A stretch of DNA of 64,000 nt. Origin: Archegozetes longisetosus. Its lineage: Eukaryota; Arthropoda; Arachnida; Sarcoptiformes; Trhypochthoniidae. The notes under the pieces were generated by a model that saw only the letters and a program-made list of their open reading frames with translations, did not search any database and was not told the DNA's origin. A program made the translations under genes and the position numbers. Of this stretch, positions 1-12,400 are shown piece by piece. Numbering within the stretch: position 1 is the first letter of the stretch; each line of letters begins with the position of its first letter. Location: positions 124,001-188,000 of the forward strand of contig JAEMBT020000002.1 in NCBI GenBank assembly GCA_018873245.2, in the 5' to 3' direction.

Positions 1-40
1 TGTTAAAAATTTTGAATACTTTTCATCTGCCTCTATAAAA

Positions 41-679
41 CAGTGTCCTCCGCATAGACCCAATTCCAATTTGACCCAAACTCTTTTCTATTTTAACCCA
101 ATAGTCATTTCACCCAAAATAACAAAAAATAAAAGTTCATTTTGACACAATATTACACTGTGAATAATCTTTTATTGACTGATTTTGCACTGTACTTAAG
201 TACAGTCTGTCCTTTTATCCTCTAAGCTAAGATGAAGCAGTTAAAGCTTTTTATATTTTCATATTTTAATCGGATGTAAAATAAATTACTCATCCATTCA
301 AAATTTGATACTTTAAAATAAACTTTTAATAATCACATCGACTTTACGAACTCATGCAGTTATCAAATATGTTTGCGATCATAGATTTTCATGATTTAAT
401 TATGAATTGAGACTGTTTTACTTTTATATTAGGTCTAATCATTTAATAATTTTCTGTTTTTACGATTTATATCATTTATTTCTATTTAACAGATTTAAAA
501 TGTAATAGCATTTGAAAAGAGTTTCAATCTGTGCTATTCTTTTGTAACATTGGGCCAAATAGACATAGGGTTATATCTTCTTTGGGTTAAAATCTCTTGG
601 GTCAAGCCAGATTGTGTCTATTAGTGATTGGGTCAAATCAAACTTGGGAACAATCAGGGGTAGACCCTATGAAACTCTG
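41..679. mobile_element. possible degenerate inverted-repeat element
   Basis: The two ends carry similarly spaced copies of TTGACCCAA and TTAACCCAA in opposite orientation. The left end starts CAGTGTCC and the reverse-complemented right end starts CAGAGTTT. No target duplication is visible and the arms are diverged, so this is a weak call. No coding sequence was recognised inside. Confidence 0.3.
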
Positions 680-862
680 TTCAAATTTATTCTGACTTAG
701 TAACTGTACTTATCTTTATATAATTCACTTGTATTCATTTAATTACTTGCATAAGTTTTCAAACTTATTTGTAAAAAGGTCCTACAGTAAGTTTGGAAAA
801 ATAACCGTTATGAGTTTTTCAGTTAAGGTATTAGTACTGTCTCATATTCCGAAACCCTACCG
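671..862 (+). repeat. dispersed repeat, copy A
   Basis: About 190 bp that reappears in the same orientation at 42943-43136. Shared blocks include GGTCCTACAGTAAG, TTGGAAAAAT and the closing CCTACCG. By eye the copies agree at roughly three quarters of positions. No open frame or terminal structure was recognised, so the repeat class is unknown. Confidence 0.6.
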
Positions 863-895
863 AAATTTCTTATATTGATTAATAAGCTGAAAATA

Positions 896-1425
896 TTAGG
901 TCGAACCAAAAGTCTTTGCCAACTTTATTTTTCAAATATTTCAAAAACAGCAAAAGATACTAAAGGTTAGTTTTTATCATCAGATGAACATGTTATCCAC
1001 CTATAATTAAGATTGTTTAACAAGGATCAGGCAACAAGATAATACCAAAAAATTCTTCATTCTTGTTAATCACCCCGAATTTTAGCATATGAGTTTCCTT
1101 CAAAGTTCTTTAAAAAAGTGCTTTTTTTATTTTAGACTTTTATGAAAGCTATTGCATCCAAAGTTCATTTGCGATTTTACTTGGCGTACCCCCGATAACA
1201 TATAATGCCCTTATTTTTCATTTCTAATCTTGCCATGTTACACTTTGAGGAAGTTTTGTCAAAAAACATTTCCCAATATTAAAATCAAAATAATAATGAT
1301 AACTATGTAAAACTTCAATATTACGTAGTAAATACATAAGTGAATATTATTCAATAAGAATCTTGAGAAACATCCTTATAAACAAGGAATAAAGAGGGTT
1401 GGCAGGAACTTTTGGTTCGATCTAA
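896..1425. mobile_element. mariner-like non-autonomous element
   Basis: Terminal inverted repeats (TIRs) of about 30 bp start TTAGGTCGAACCAAAAG on the left and TTAGATCGAACCAAAAG on the reverse-complemented right end. A TA lies immediately outside each end (894-895 and 1426-1427). The TTAGGT start and TA duplication are typical of mariner elements. The 530 bp interior has no transposase frame that I can read. Confidence 0.6.
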
Positions 1426-1625
1426 TAATATACGGTTCCTCTTATAATCTTGACCCCGACCTTTCTTAACGATCCAAAAACTTTCAAAGTTTAAAAAATT
1501 TTAATTTTTTTACTGTGAAACTATTGAAAATTTTCAAGAAATTTTTTCACTAAATTTTTAATATGATTCATATTATTCTGTCGAAAAGCTATCTTATAAG
1601 TCTATTGCACTGGGTTTAATAATGA

Positions 1626-1777
1626 AAATAAATTTTCGAAAATCAATTTAAATATGGAGCGCCAAGAGATCCAAGTCGAAAGTTGGAGAATAAGTTTTAC
1701 ACATTTATGACCTTCATTTTTCCCAAATATCATGTTGGGTCTCTTGGGGCGCCGTAGTTAAAAGAACGAAAATAAAA
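1626..1777. repeat. short inverted repeat / hairpin
   Basis: GCGCCAAGAGATCCAA near 1656 pairs with TTGGGTCTCTTGGGGCGCC near 1735, and flanking AT-rich arms extend the match for about 50 bp on each side. Probably the remains of a foldback element. Nothing else was recognised between 1426 and the hemopexin-like gene, except weak similarity to that gene's own repeat unit around 1975-2050. Confidence 0.45.
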
Positions 1778-2265
1778 AATATTTTGAATCTCATTATTAC
1801 GTAGATGAAAGTTGAAAATCTTTTCAAAATCTTCTTCTCAAAACCTTATGCAAACATAAGATTTCAGTTAAAAAGTTTTAATAATTCTCCTGCTATGGAT
1901 TTTCGAACGTTTAAACTGAAAATTCGTGTGTTGTGTTAATTTGACTTTGACATTAATATTAATATACAAAATATTTTCAATTTTGATCCAATTCAATTAT
2001 ATGATACTCAAAATGGTCTGAGTTTCAAAATGTGGATGGATCTTATTCAGGAGAAAATTAACTTATATATATATCTATGGGGCTGGGACCAATTTTATTT
2101 CGGAATCCCTCATTTCTTTAGATTTATCTTGACGAGTACCGTTGATTTGAGTTCCTTCTCGATTTTTATGGAGTCGCACCAACTTTCTCTCTCTTTTAAC
2201 GCAAACTCATTTATATTTGTATGATTTATAAACAATCAAAAGATATATATCTAAATCTATGACAG

Positions 2266-5200
2266 AGTAAAGTGGCAAAAGAGGATATGAACAGTCCATC
2301 TGCCAAAATGGACGACATTGGTGCGATATTTACTGATAGTCACGGGCAAAAAACAAACATATATCGATTGCGCAATCATATTGTAGGCATCAAGTATTAC
2401 TTTTAGGAGAAACCTTGATCTCGTTTATAATATTTTTGTTGCAAAAATTTTTCAGTACTTCATTTTTGAAATAGTCGGTTCAGAACTGCGCTTAGTTCGA
2501 GGTCCTATTCCTATATCGCAATCTGAGGAACATTTTCCGATTGGTTTGACAGCTGCTGTTAACATGGGAAATGGTTATTTTCTATTTTTCAAAACGAATA
2601 AATTTTGCAGGCGAAAACTTAAAATTCAGAAATCAGATAATGGAGTAAATAATAAGATGCTATTGACTTACGTTAAGTTTGATTAATTAATAATTTTTCA
2701 GTGCCCCGATGGCTTTAAAAATAATACTTTACTCTTTGACTGTAAAAACGCTAAACAAAAATCACATTATAAATTGTGTAACAATACCAATATTGATGGC
2801 GCGGCTCTTCATTCAAGATAGACTTCTTCTATTTAAAAAGGACAAATTTTGGGTATTCAAGACCAGTACTTCCAATCATCCAGGTTCGTACCACTCAATA
2901 GATAAAATTTATCATTCAATTAATCCTATGATATTTATCAAGTCGATATTATTATCATATTGGTCAATTGGAAGAAACTTTATTTTTTCCGTTAGGAATT
3001 TGCGGACTATTAATGGCGTCACACTTTTTGCATTAATTTATAGGATATTTTGCGAATGGAGATCTTGAAGCTTCTGAAAAATTTGATGGGTTTGTTGGTA
3101 AAAATGATGGCATAACAAGTTTTGGGAGCGGAAAATCTTCGAAAGTAATTATGTTGAATAATAAAAAGTGGTGGATGTGGTCAAGTGATATCAAAGTTAT
3201 AGTTAACGGGGGGAAAATCTATGAAACCAAAAGTTCAGACGAACAAAACAATGAAATCAAAGCTAGAACTAGTGAAAATAAGGATAATGACGAGACTTCA
3301 GCTAAAGATTTAGCGAATCAAAAATCTTCTGTCAGTAACTATCCATCAGAGAAAGATGGAGCTTATGGATCTATTATTCAATTGAACCAAAGCGAGAACC
3401 CAGAGTTTATGCGATTAAGAGGCAAAGAAGTGAGAAAAAAGCTTCTATAAGTAATTGAACAATCACGAAGTTTAGTTTTTCACAATTATTTACTCTTAAA
3501 GGTTTACTATTTCACTAAAAGAGGCAAAAGATTTGAATTCAGTGATCAAATGATAAGCATTAGTGAAACACCACAAAAACTGCCGCCTGATATCAATGTT
3601 GTTTTTAAGGGACCGGATCAGCGCTACTATTTCATACGTGAAGAAAACTATTGCAGAAGACCTCTCGACGTGTCCGGACTGGGACTCGATCCACCAGATT
3701 ATGTGAATTTAAATCAAACTGCTGAAAAGTTGAGTCACTTATATTGAAGCTTATATTATTTTCTACTATTCTAGTGCCCAGAAGGTGGTGATCTTCGAGA
3801 ACTATTAGGGTGTAATATACATTTCTATGAACCGGATGTCGATGAGTTGTGTCACAACCCTATGATAGACAACGCGTTCGTTACATCCGATAGAAAAAGT
3901 GTTTATTTATTTCGAGAGCGCAATTATTGGATATTAAATAACTTGCCTTTAAATGCATCTTTCAGTCCATCAAAATGTATCTTAAGTATGAGCGGAGATG
4001 CCACTAAAGTCTGGAAAAACTTTAGCGTTGATTCGGATGCTGTTTTTAGTATGGAATCAGGTATTCATCCGTCAACTGCATTAAGTTTTTCAGTCTTTAC
4101 ATCGGATGTACTTTAGATAACCATTTTCAGGTCCAGATGTAGGACGAGTTATTCAATTGAGTGGACTTCGGTATAAAATGTGGTACATTAAAGGAGGCCA
4201 ACCTATTGAAGAGGGAATTGTTATTGAAAACACTTTGAAAGCAAGAACGACTGCTATTAAGCCAGAAGCCACTGAAAAACCAGTCGCAACTACAACTGAA
4301 ATGATCGATACTAATAATATAGTTTATACGAAGTCTGATTTCAAAAGCTTTTGTCTCGATCCTGTTATTGAAGCCGCAGATTCTAATTTGAATGGAAGTC
4401 AAGTCTATCTGATAAAGGATTCGCGTTATTATGTTCTTACAGGTTCAGTATACTATAATTTGACAGCATATTTATTACTATTATTTACAATATTTAAGTC
4501 ATAAATATCTATATTATCGTTAAGGTCTGAGAGAAGGAGGTGTCGGAAAGTTGATTAAAACGGGGTTGACACAAGATTTGTGGCAAGGCTTTCAACCAAA
4601 CGTCACCGCAATTATGTCATGCAAAGAAGGTTATAGAAGAGGCTACAGTTATCAATTTTATGGCAAAACCAATTGGTCATCCTGGGATCTAAACTACAAA
4701 CCAATTGAATCGGACCAGTCTTGGGTCAATGTGGCACCAAATGGATTGAAGGCAGTTCTGCACAACCGAAATGTTAGCGATCCTGTTATGATAGGCCTCG
4801 AGGGTTTAGACGTATTAACCATTGATATTATTTAAATTAAAAAAATTGTCAAATTTACTTGAAACATTTATTTTTAGGTTTTTTATTTTTCAACTGCTGG
4901 TCATAAATTCGCTCGTAAGAGACGACAGGTCAAGTTTTACGAATCTATAGAACAGTTTCCGGCCAGAGTTGAAGCAGCCTTTTCGATGCCTGATGGATTG
5001 ATTTATCTATTTCGCGACAGAGTCTATTGCGTGCGTCAAATGTTTTACACTCAAACACCACCTTATGTAAGATTATTTAGCAACTTCAATTCTATATTTG
5101 ATTAATCGGTTGATAATTGAAAACTTCCTATAAGTGTCCAAAATGGCGCGACACCCGACAACTTTTAGGGTGTTTCGGTCAAATCAACAACGATGATGAA

Positions 5201-6305
5201 AAACCGGAAAACAAAGTTTTGCCCAATGATATCGATGCAATGAGCGACCTTTGCAGTAATTTAGACATCAATGATGCTGATAGGCCTTGGCAAAGGGAAG
5301 ATCAACTTTATGTCTGGCGCGGAGCACGATACTGGCATTTGGCTGATTTCCCTAATGCTCCGCGAGTCATAGGTGCTGGTCCGAGCTCTGACCTTTGGAC
5401 GGGATTCTCTGAAAATCCGGATGCGGTTGTTATAGTACAGGAAGGTATGACCCAGTTCAATCAAACTATTAAAATATTATATAATCAACGAATCTTTCAT
5501 ACATCAAAGGTATCGTGCGTCGCGGTTGGATATTTGCCATGTTTGGTGGCCACTGGTCCAGTTGGTATCCCGATAAAAAGCCATGGGTTGGATACAAGTC
5601 TTGGTGGGGGCACCCGATTGGTGCTCTCAGATTTGGTTCAATGATGCGTTAGTTATCATCATGAATAGCTTGTAATTAATTATATTAAAATTATTTCTGC
5701 TGCAGACAACGGAGATATCACAAATCCACAGGTTTTGGGATTCGAGGGAAAATATGTATGAAATTCAATCGATTAACCTGAAAACTAAACACTTTCGTCT
5801 TATATCGATAAATGATTCTTAATCAAAGGTACATTATTACGGAACAGACGGAACTCAATTGAGTCATAAGGGAAGTAAGAAGTTGTCGATCACAGCCGAA
5901 GTCTGGCCAGAAAATATAACGGCAGCATTTAGGCAAGTATTGATATTCTCTCAATATAGTATGAATGCTGCTCTGCTCTGTCAATTATGCCTATTTATCA
6001 CTTGATCTCATTTGTTTAGGATGGAAGACAATACCGTCTATTTATTTAGAAAAGACAAATATTGCAAAAGGAAGTGGAAATGTACTAACAGTAGTAATAG
6101 TTGTGTTAGTGTTCAATTGTCTTCAAATCTGAATTTGACTAAGAGACAAGAAACTAACTATCTTAATTTAATATCTATTAGTGCAAAAAATGGAAACACG
6201 CGAAACACCTATTTGGTTGCAGTGTTGTTGCAGGTAATAATCAAGACAATCATAGCAAATAAAACTGACATTTGCACCAAAATATTTTCGGTTATTATTG
6301 AATAA
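2266..6305 (+). CDS. hemopexin-like multi-repeat protein (5' end not found, one frameshift)
   Basis: Fourteen exons can be read: 2266-2382, 2456-2671, 2702-2883, 3044-3429, 3502-3702, 3775-4060, 4131-4442, 4525-4811, 4878-5066, 5135-5444, 5510-5647, 5706-5755, 5829-5932, 6020-6305. They give about 1,000 residues. The sequence repeats a unit that starts Cys-Pro, contains LLGC, and carries hemopexin-type blades such as DAVFSMESG, YLFRERNYWI and VEAAFSMPDGLIYLFRDRVYC. Introns recur at equivalent positions: before Cys-Pro (after LLTY, PPDY and PPY) and before V-x-Y-F/Y. The intron at 5933-6019 is GC-AG with an AG|GCAAGT donor. The last exon encodes a unique tail ending in a hydrophobic stretch, possibly an anchor. 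The 2702-2883 exon is one base too long for its flanking phases and hits a TAG at 2818-2820, so this is a recent pseudogene or contains a sequencing error. No signal-peptide exon was found. The hemopexin assignment comes from motif resemblance. Confidence 0.6.
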
Positions 6306-6531
6306 TTTAAATTTGAGTCATCGTTTAAGCTGAATGGGTTTCAAATTTCGCTTGGAACTCCTCTCTTATATTATTGTAGATTTGAATGGCATTTATTATT
6401 GTCATTACTTAAGTCAATATAGGTTTAATCATAATTTGAGTATTAACAAAATAGGAGCCAATTTCTAGTGGAACTGTAAGGATATTGGGAAAACTGATGA
6501 ACCAAAACCGAAATATTTGTTGAAGTATTTA

Positions 6532-6897
6532 CTAGGGCACGCTGAAAGTTTATGTAATAAGTCAACCTGGTGCATGTATCTGAAAGTTCTCAAGATCTAA
6601 ACATTTGTTTCCATTTCGTGGGATTAGGCACCAAATTTCATTTGACTATCTCTAGCCGTTTAAATTCTATGATAATTTAAAGACATCTAATCATCAAACT
6701 TTTTTAGATATTATAATGGATTTGAATCGGAAACATTTTAGATATCTTTAAATTAACATAGAATCTAAACGGCTAGAAATAGTCAAATGAAATTAAATGC
6801 CTAATCCCATGAAATGGAAAAAAATGTTTAGATCTTGAAAACTTTCAGATACATGCTATCAGGTTTACCTATTACAAAAAATTTCAGCGTTCCCTAG
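6532..6897. mobile_element. MITE with long inverted repeats
   Basis: A 366 bp element that is almost one hairpin. The arms of about 165 bp start CTAGGGCACGCTGAAA and, on the reverse-complemented right end, CTAGGGAACGCTGAAA. A TA flanks both ends (6530-6531 and 6898-6899), as expected of Tc1/mariner-type targeting. It ends 26 bp from the stop codon of the alpha-glucuronidase gene and may lie in its 3' UTR. The 6306-6531 gap holds nothing else recognised. Confidence 0.75.
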
Positions 6898-6923
6898 TAT
6901 TTTTTTAATATTAATTCATATGA

Positions 6924-9422
6924 TTAATGTTTCAAAATTTCAATGTAATCCACGACAGCGTGCTCTCCACTATCAGGTTTGCCTTCTATACGAATATTGT
7001 CGCCACTGTTCAGATTAACAGATAATACATTGTGTCTTGTACTCGTGTGTCCATCTGGTCTATTAGATGGAAGTCTATCATTTGCATTCCATTCACTAAT
7101 TAGTTTTGACGACACAAATAGCTTGAAATGAGATATTCCATTGTTTTGATCGTAATATTGAATCGAAATGTCATAAACACCAGAATCTCCTTTGAAAGTC
7201 ACTTCTGCGCTACAAATGGTTCCTATTTTACAAGAAACAGCTTTTCCTCCCGAAGCCGTTTCCCACGGGATGATTGCTTGTACTTCATAGTTTTTTAAGA
7301 CCATCAATTCGGCTTCGATTCGACCCTCGTTATGACCGATACGACCCTTTGCATCATTGATCCCCGATTTGTTTGCGAACCACTGACAGATAGCGTCTCT
7401 CCAGACGATTGCATGCCCTGATTGATAACTTAGGTTATGCTTCACTGATTCAAACCTCTGTTCGTCTATTTTCCCTTTCAATTGAGACCAAATCTCATGA
7501 AATTGTTTGACACTTTGAGCTCCGCTATAATGAGAGTCATAAATGTGTTGAATAACAGTTTGACCTGAATGTAAGACGTGGGTATAGTTTACGTGATGCA
7601 TAAATAGCACTAATTCATCTGGACATGTATTCAATGATTCGTATAGATTAGAAATCATTGGAGAGTATTGACCGATAAATTTAGTACCAGTTGATACTGT
7701 TCTATCCATGCCAATGCCAAACTGATCTGCTCTATGCCATTGACCCCAACCATTTTGTTCAGAAGACTCAATCGCTGGTCCGTAATGAATGCCAATAATA
7801 TCAGTGAGAGTACCCACACCTAAAGGTCCCGTATAGTTCTCATATACCAGCCATGAGTCTAACAGAATCTTTTTTAAAGTCATGACAACTTGCGTGTCAT
7901 CATTGAATGTAAGTCTTGTCCATTCGTCTACTATTTCTTTTAGGTTTAAATCTGGATTCCATGCCAGTCGTCCAAAAGCGTATAAGTTAGCCATTGCCAG
8001 ATCGTGAGCCAACCAGTTTTGATCAAGTCCTACATTTACAACTGCTACAAAGCCTCCTAACGGACGGTTGTATTGATTTCCTGAAACTATAGACTTGACA
8101 GAAGTCGAATGATTATTGACTTTCAAATCAAAGTCTAGCACTTGTTTCCACATGCTGGCCTCAAACACGACATGTCTCTGTTGTCCTAGATATTCTTGAG
8201 TCACTTGAAATTCAATAACAACATTTGTTTTATTAAGAGCACCGAATATTGGCGAAACAGGTTCTCGAACTTGAAAGTCAATCGGTCCGTGTTTTATCTG
8301 AATGATAGCGTTTTCGTCAAATTTTCCATCAAGTTCAGCAAAATTATCATAAGATGCTCGAGCCCTGTCATTCTTAAGGTTGCGCCAATCCATGTGATGG
8401 TCGTAAACGAAACCACGATAGAATACAACTCCATTGTGTGGTTTCAAAGCCCTGGCCAACACATTTGCGGCGTCGGCATGTGTCCTGTTATAGGCCGACG
8501 GGCCGAGTCTTCCTTCTGAATCTGCCTTCAATACAAAACCAGCCAAATCTGGAACATAACTATATATTTCATTTACTTTTTTGTTCCACCATTCGATTAC
8601 TTCGTTATCCAATGGATCAAAAGTTTTCAATCCTCCTAAGCTTTTAGGACTTGAGAAATCAATAGATATTGAAACTCTTACTCCCCAACGACTGAAAACT
8701 TGTGCCAAACGCCTCAGTTGTGGTAGAAATTCAGTTTGAATAACACGAGTGTTTGCGTTCACGTTATTAACAGTACAGCCATTAATACCAAGTGATGCCA
8801 ATAGCCTCGCGTAATCATTGGCCCGACTCAAATTTGACACAACATTACCGCCATCGAAGTATATGGAACGACCAGAATATCCTCTTTCTATGGAGCCGTC
8901 CAAATTGTCCCATTCGTTTGTGAATCTTATTGGAGAATAAGGATTCTGTGTTTCATTCAAATTATCAATTTTTTGATGTAACGCTATTTTGTTTAACAGT
9001 TCGAACGTCCCGTAAAGTACTCCTACATCCGTCTTAGAAGTCACTAGGATGCTCGATTTACCATTTATCTGAAGGGATCGAATAATAAATCCATCGTGCT
9101 TGAAGTGCTTTGGCAAATCCCCTAACTGAACTCGCGACTCAATTGAATCAAAAGTATCTAAAATGATTGCCGATTCTTCTGACAAAGTATTTTTGAGTGT
9201 AAGCTTTTTGCCCAATAGTCCGTTTAATCCGCGTAACAATTCTTGTTGAGCTGATTGTAATACAGGCGTTGGTTTAGCAGTAACGACCAAATCAGGCAAA
9301 TTTGCGTACTGAGTCAGCCAATTGTTTGTAAGTGGACGATATCTCAGCCATGCCTCATAACCAGTTTCTGCAATAGCATTAAATGGTGTTGTAACCACCA
9401 CTAACAAAATAGTTATTATCAT
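6924..9422 (-). CDS. secreted GH67 alpha-glucuronidase, intronless
   Basis: An 832-residue glycoside hydrolase family 67 enzyme, which removes (4-O-methyl)glucuronic acid from the ends of glucuronoxylan fragments. Family blocks are clear: GFVLKADSEGRLGP near 295-308, RTHADAANVLARAL, HGPIDFQVREP near 378-388 and EFQVTQEYLGQ near 404-414. The expected catalytic set is present: general acid Glu303 with Asp382 and Glu410. The spacings of 79 and 28 residues equal those I recall for characterised bacterial enzymes (Glu285, Asp364, Glu392). The first 18 residues are hydrophobic and end in a typical cleavage context, so the product should be secreted. Length is slightly above the usual 680-840. The single uninterrupted exon sits among intron-rich animal genes with similar AT bias, which suggests horizontal acquisition from a microbe followed by adaptation. 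The gene is convergent with the hemopexin-like gene. Confidence 0.93.
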   Translation of the reverse strand: MIITILLVVVTTPFNAIAETGYEAWLRYRPLTNNWLTQYANLPDLVVTAKPTPVLQSAQQELLRGLNGLLGKKLTLKNTLSEESAIILDTFDSIESRVQLGDLPKHFKHDGFIIRSLQINGKSSILVTSKTDVGVLYGTFELLNKIALHQKIDNLNETQNPYSPIRFTNEWDNLDGSIERGYSGRSIYFDGGNVVSNLSRANDYARLLASLGINGCTVNNVNANTRVIQTEFLPQLRRLAQVFSRWGVRVSISIDFSSPKSLGGLKTFDPLDNEVIEWWNKKVNEIYSYVPDLAGFVLKADSEGRLGPSAYNRTHADAANVLARALKPHNGVVFYRGFVYDHHMDWRNLKNDRARASYDNFAELDGKFDENAIIQIKHGPIDFQVREPVSPIFGALNKTNVVIEFQVTQEYLGQQRHVVFEASMWKQVLDFDLKVNNHSTSVKSIVSGNQYNRPLGGFVAVVNVGLDQNWLAHDLAMANLYAFGRLAWNPDLNLKEIVDEWTRLTFNDDTQVVMTLKKILLDSWLVYENYTGPLGVGTLTDIIGIHYGPAIESSEQNGWGQWHRADQFGIGMDRTVSTGTKFIGQYSPMISNLYESLNTCPDELVLFMHHVNYTHVLHSGQTVIQHIYDSHYSGAQSVKQFHEIWSQLKGKIDEQRFESVKHNLSYQSGHAIVWRDAICQWFANKSGINDAKGRIGHNEGRIEAELMVLKNYEVQAIIPWETASGGKAVSCKIGTICSAEVTFKGDSGVYDISIQYYDQNNGISHFKLFVSSKLISEWNANDRLPSNRPDGHTSTRHNVLSVNLNSGDNIRIEGKPDSGEHAVVDYIEILKH

Positions 9423-12400
9423 TTGTTAAATTTAACTTATTTATGAACTAATACAAATTATTGTATATGTTTACTATTTATCTGCCACTCATGTACTGTC
9501 GATCGAATCAATCAAATCAACTCACATCGTAAGTAACATAGACTTATTTTAATATTATAGTGTTATAATATTCGTGATGTGTGGGAAAAATTGTTTTATT
9601 AATGTACGTATATTTTAAGATAAATTTTCGATGATAACTGTAGTTGTACCAGATCTTATTTGTTTATTAATCGAATATTTAATGAGAAAATATGTTCTGC
9701 AATGCAGTTGTGTTGTGTCGCAACAACTTATCTAATTACAAACCAATCAAATCACATGTTAGTTTATATAACGGGCGCGGAATAGACGGCGGACAAACTT
9801 CTTTTATGTCTAGCTTAAAAACTAATAGATATAAATGAATCAAATTTTTACAATCTGATAGCCAATTACTGAGGAATTGAATAAAATCAATTAATGACAG
9901 CTAGAGGCCTGCGATCGGCTGCTATGTCGATATTCGTCTAAACACGTCTAATAAGGTTCTGGCATGTCTGAGATGTTTTCGTAGCTTCAACTTTATTTTT
10001 TAATCGAATCTTCATGTGATTCATTTCTCCACCTATTTCTGCCAACCCTTCGCTTTAAAATTGTACATTAATTGTCAATAGGACGCAATTGGGGGAAATT
10101 AGGAAGGTTTAAGTCTTTAGGTACAACTTTGATTTTGAAGTGCTCATACTCAGCTAATGTTTTTATATAATAAGCGCCAGTACACTTCAAGATGGGTGCT
10201 CGTTTATCACACAATATTTTTATTATAATGATTAATTGATAATCTGATTAATGGGGAATGGTAGATTAGAAATAAGCTTTAAAGTCATACGTCGCACTAA
10301 ACAATGTGTTAACTCTTTATATTTGAAAATAATTATTGAAATTTTTCCTCCGCTTATTCCGCACACGTTATATATAAATAATTTACTATAGATTTCAAAC
10401 CAGTACTAAATTGAATCACAATTTTATGTCTTCAATTGTTAGGTCAAATCAAATGAGTTCTAAATTTTGGACTTAAAACTGTAAAAACTTTTTATTCTAT
10501 ATATTAAGGTGGCAATTGCAGCAGACTTGTCATAATAAGTCTACTTGACTGATTCAAATGTAAGAGCTCAACATAACTATTAAATAACAGAAAATTAAAT
10601 ATTGTTTATCACTTTACTAGAGAGCTAATAAAATATGTACCCGTTCCACCATTAACACTGATCTGCGCTTAACAATCATGTTCAAATTTAAACCCTATGC
10701 AAAAAGAAAGGCTTAAGTTGGAAGACATGATCAGTTGATTTGAGTGGTAAACATGAAAACTAACTTTAAAACTTTTCAAACCTCTTAACACTTGGCCATT
10801 TGACGTGCATTACTCACTTCAAACTATTGTCAGCTCGAAGTCTGTTCATTATCACATAGAATCGAAAGATTGATAAGATTAAACTTTATAACTTGAGTTA
10901 AGTCAAAGAAAAGCTGCTTCTTCTCCCTTATTGATGCAGTATGCGCTCAATCAGTCAAACTCATTTTTCTAAGTTTATTTTTTGATACTTTTTAAAAATA
11001 AACGTTTGTTATCTTTAAAATACATTTGTTACTCCGTTCAAACCTTGAGAGCATTGTGTTTGAACGACCAAGATTTGAGACTCGTATGATTTTCTATTGG
11101 TCAACAGGCATCAATTTTAAACTTGACAATTCAGCTTTGATTACTCAAAACAAATAAACTAGTGTCAAGCGAGGTCTTATGTTCAAAGTGTTTATGAGTA
11201 CCTAAACATTGTTTGATTAGCTGCAAAAGATGTCACAATAAATTTAGTAAACAATATATTAATTTATTTTTAAAAGACTGATCAACTTCCTTTCGAAAGA
11301 TATAAATAGAAAATTTGAGTTATTACTCATATATAGCTCGACATTTACTTGGATTAAAGCGTCACTTTCAAGAAAAACAATCAATTTTTAAAAATAGTTC
11401 ATCAACGTAATCGTCTTAAGTCGTATAAGTTGGGTAGTATTGTTCAAAATGACTAAATATTCAGTCGAGGTGTATATTAATATAAGTCTACCAAAATTGA
11501 AATTAGAGATACTTCAATTTTATAACCTACTCGTTATCAGTATAAACAAAAGATGTTTATAATAGCTGATCAAAGTTATTTTAAGTTTGTAAAAATAGCA
11601 TCATTTTCTCCACAATTGCATTAGTTCATAGCATTAAATATTAATAATTTTGAATCCATTAAAAACCAGAACTTATCAATTAAAGCTATCGAAAAGTCTG
11701 CAATATTTCGAGGTTTACGGTTATTTTTCAGTTTATCACAATGAACCCACATTGTAATGAGCCATACATTTTTTTCCAATCACTGTTTTAGAAAAGAGTC
11801 CATTTTTTGTTGTGATTAACTGAGAAAAAAATTCAATTCAGAAAATTGGTGCGTATCAGCAAAAAAATTGATAGTAATACTTGAATTCGAGAAGTTATAG
11901 CCAAGTTTTTCCTGTGTGCATTGTAAGCCAAAAGTTTAATTTTAGCCATAAGTTGCAGAACTTAAGGGGCGAATGTCATCAGTTTTGGGTGTCGGCCAAT
12001 ACTAGTAACTTGTGAGAATCATCTTTTTAAACTATGCCATAGAGATTCTCCTTGTTTTTTATGCTGACTTATTTAAAAAAAACCTGTCAAAGCATTGTAA
12101 GCGACTAACGATATGAAGGTCTGTTTGTCTCACTTTAAATTACTATATCAATTTTGAGACTAACAATGAAAATTGCTGCTTTTCTAATTTCATTATAAAT
12201 TACGTTGATCGATTTTGATCACAATTTTGCTTACAAACGATTACAAACAATGAAGTGTTTCATTTTTTATGAAATAGTACACGAAAAGCGTCAAATACAG
12301 TAATGACACTTATTTACTCTAAATTGAATTGAGACAATTTCTAAATTATATTTCAAGTATGAATTCAATAAAAAATTCTTACATCTAAACTTTGAACCAA

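Noticed and set aside
1410-1425. GGTTCGATC as a Pol III B box
   Set aside because: It is part of the mariner-type terminal inverted repeat, matched by its inverse at 896.
2030-2224. Open frame with GLSFKMW similarity to the hemopexin-like repeat, possible upstream exon
   Set aside because: No acceptor upstream or donor at the expected place; too short to call, although it may be decayed repeat sequence.
8196-8647. Open frames on + across the GH67 gene
   Set aside because: Antisense shadows of the real minus-strand coding sequence.
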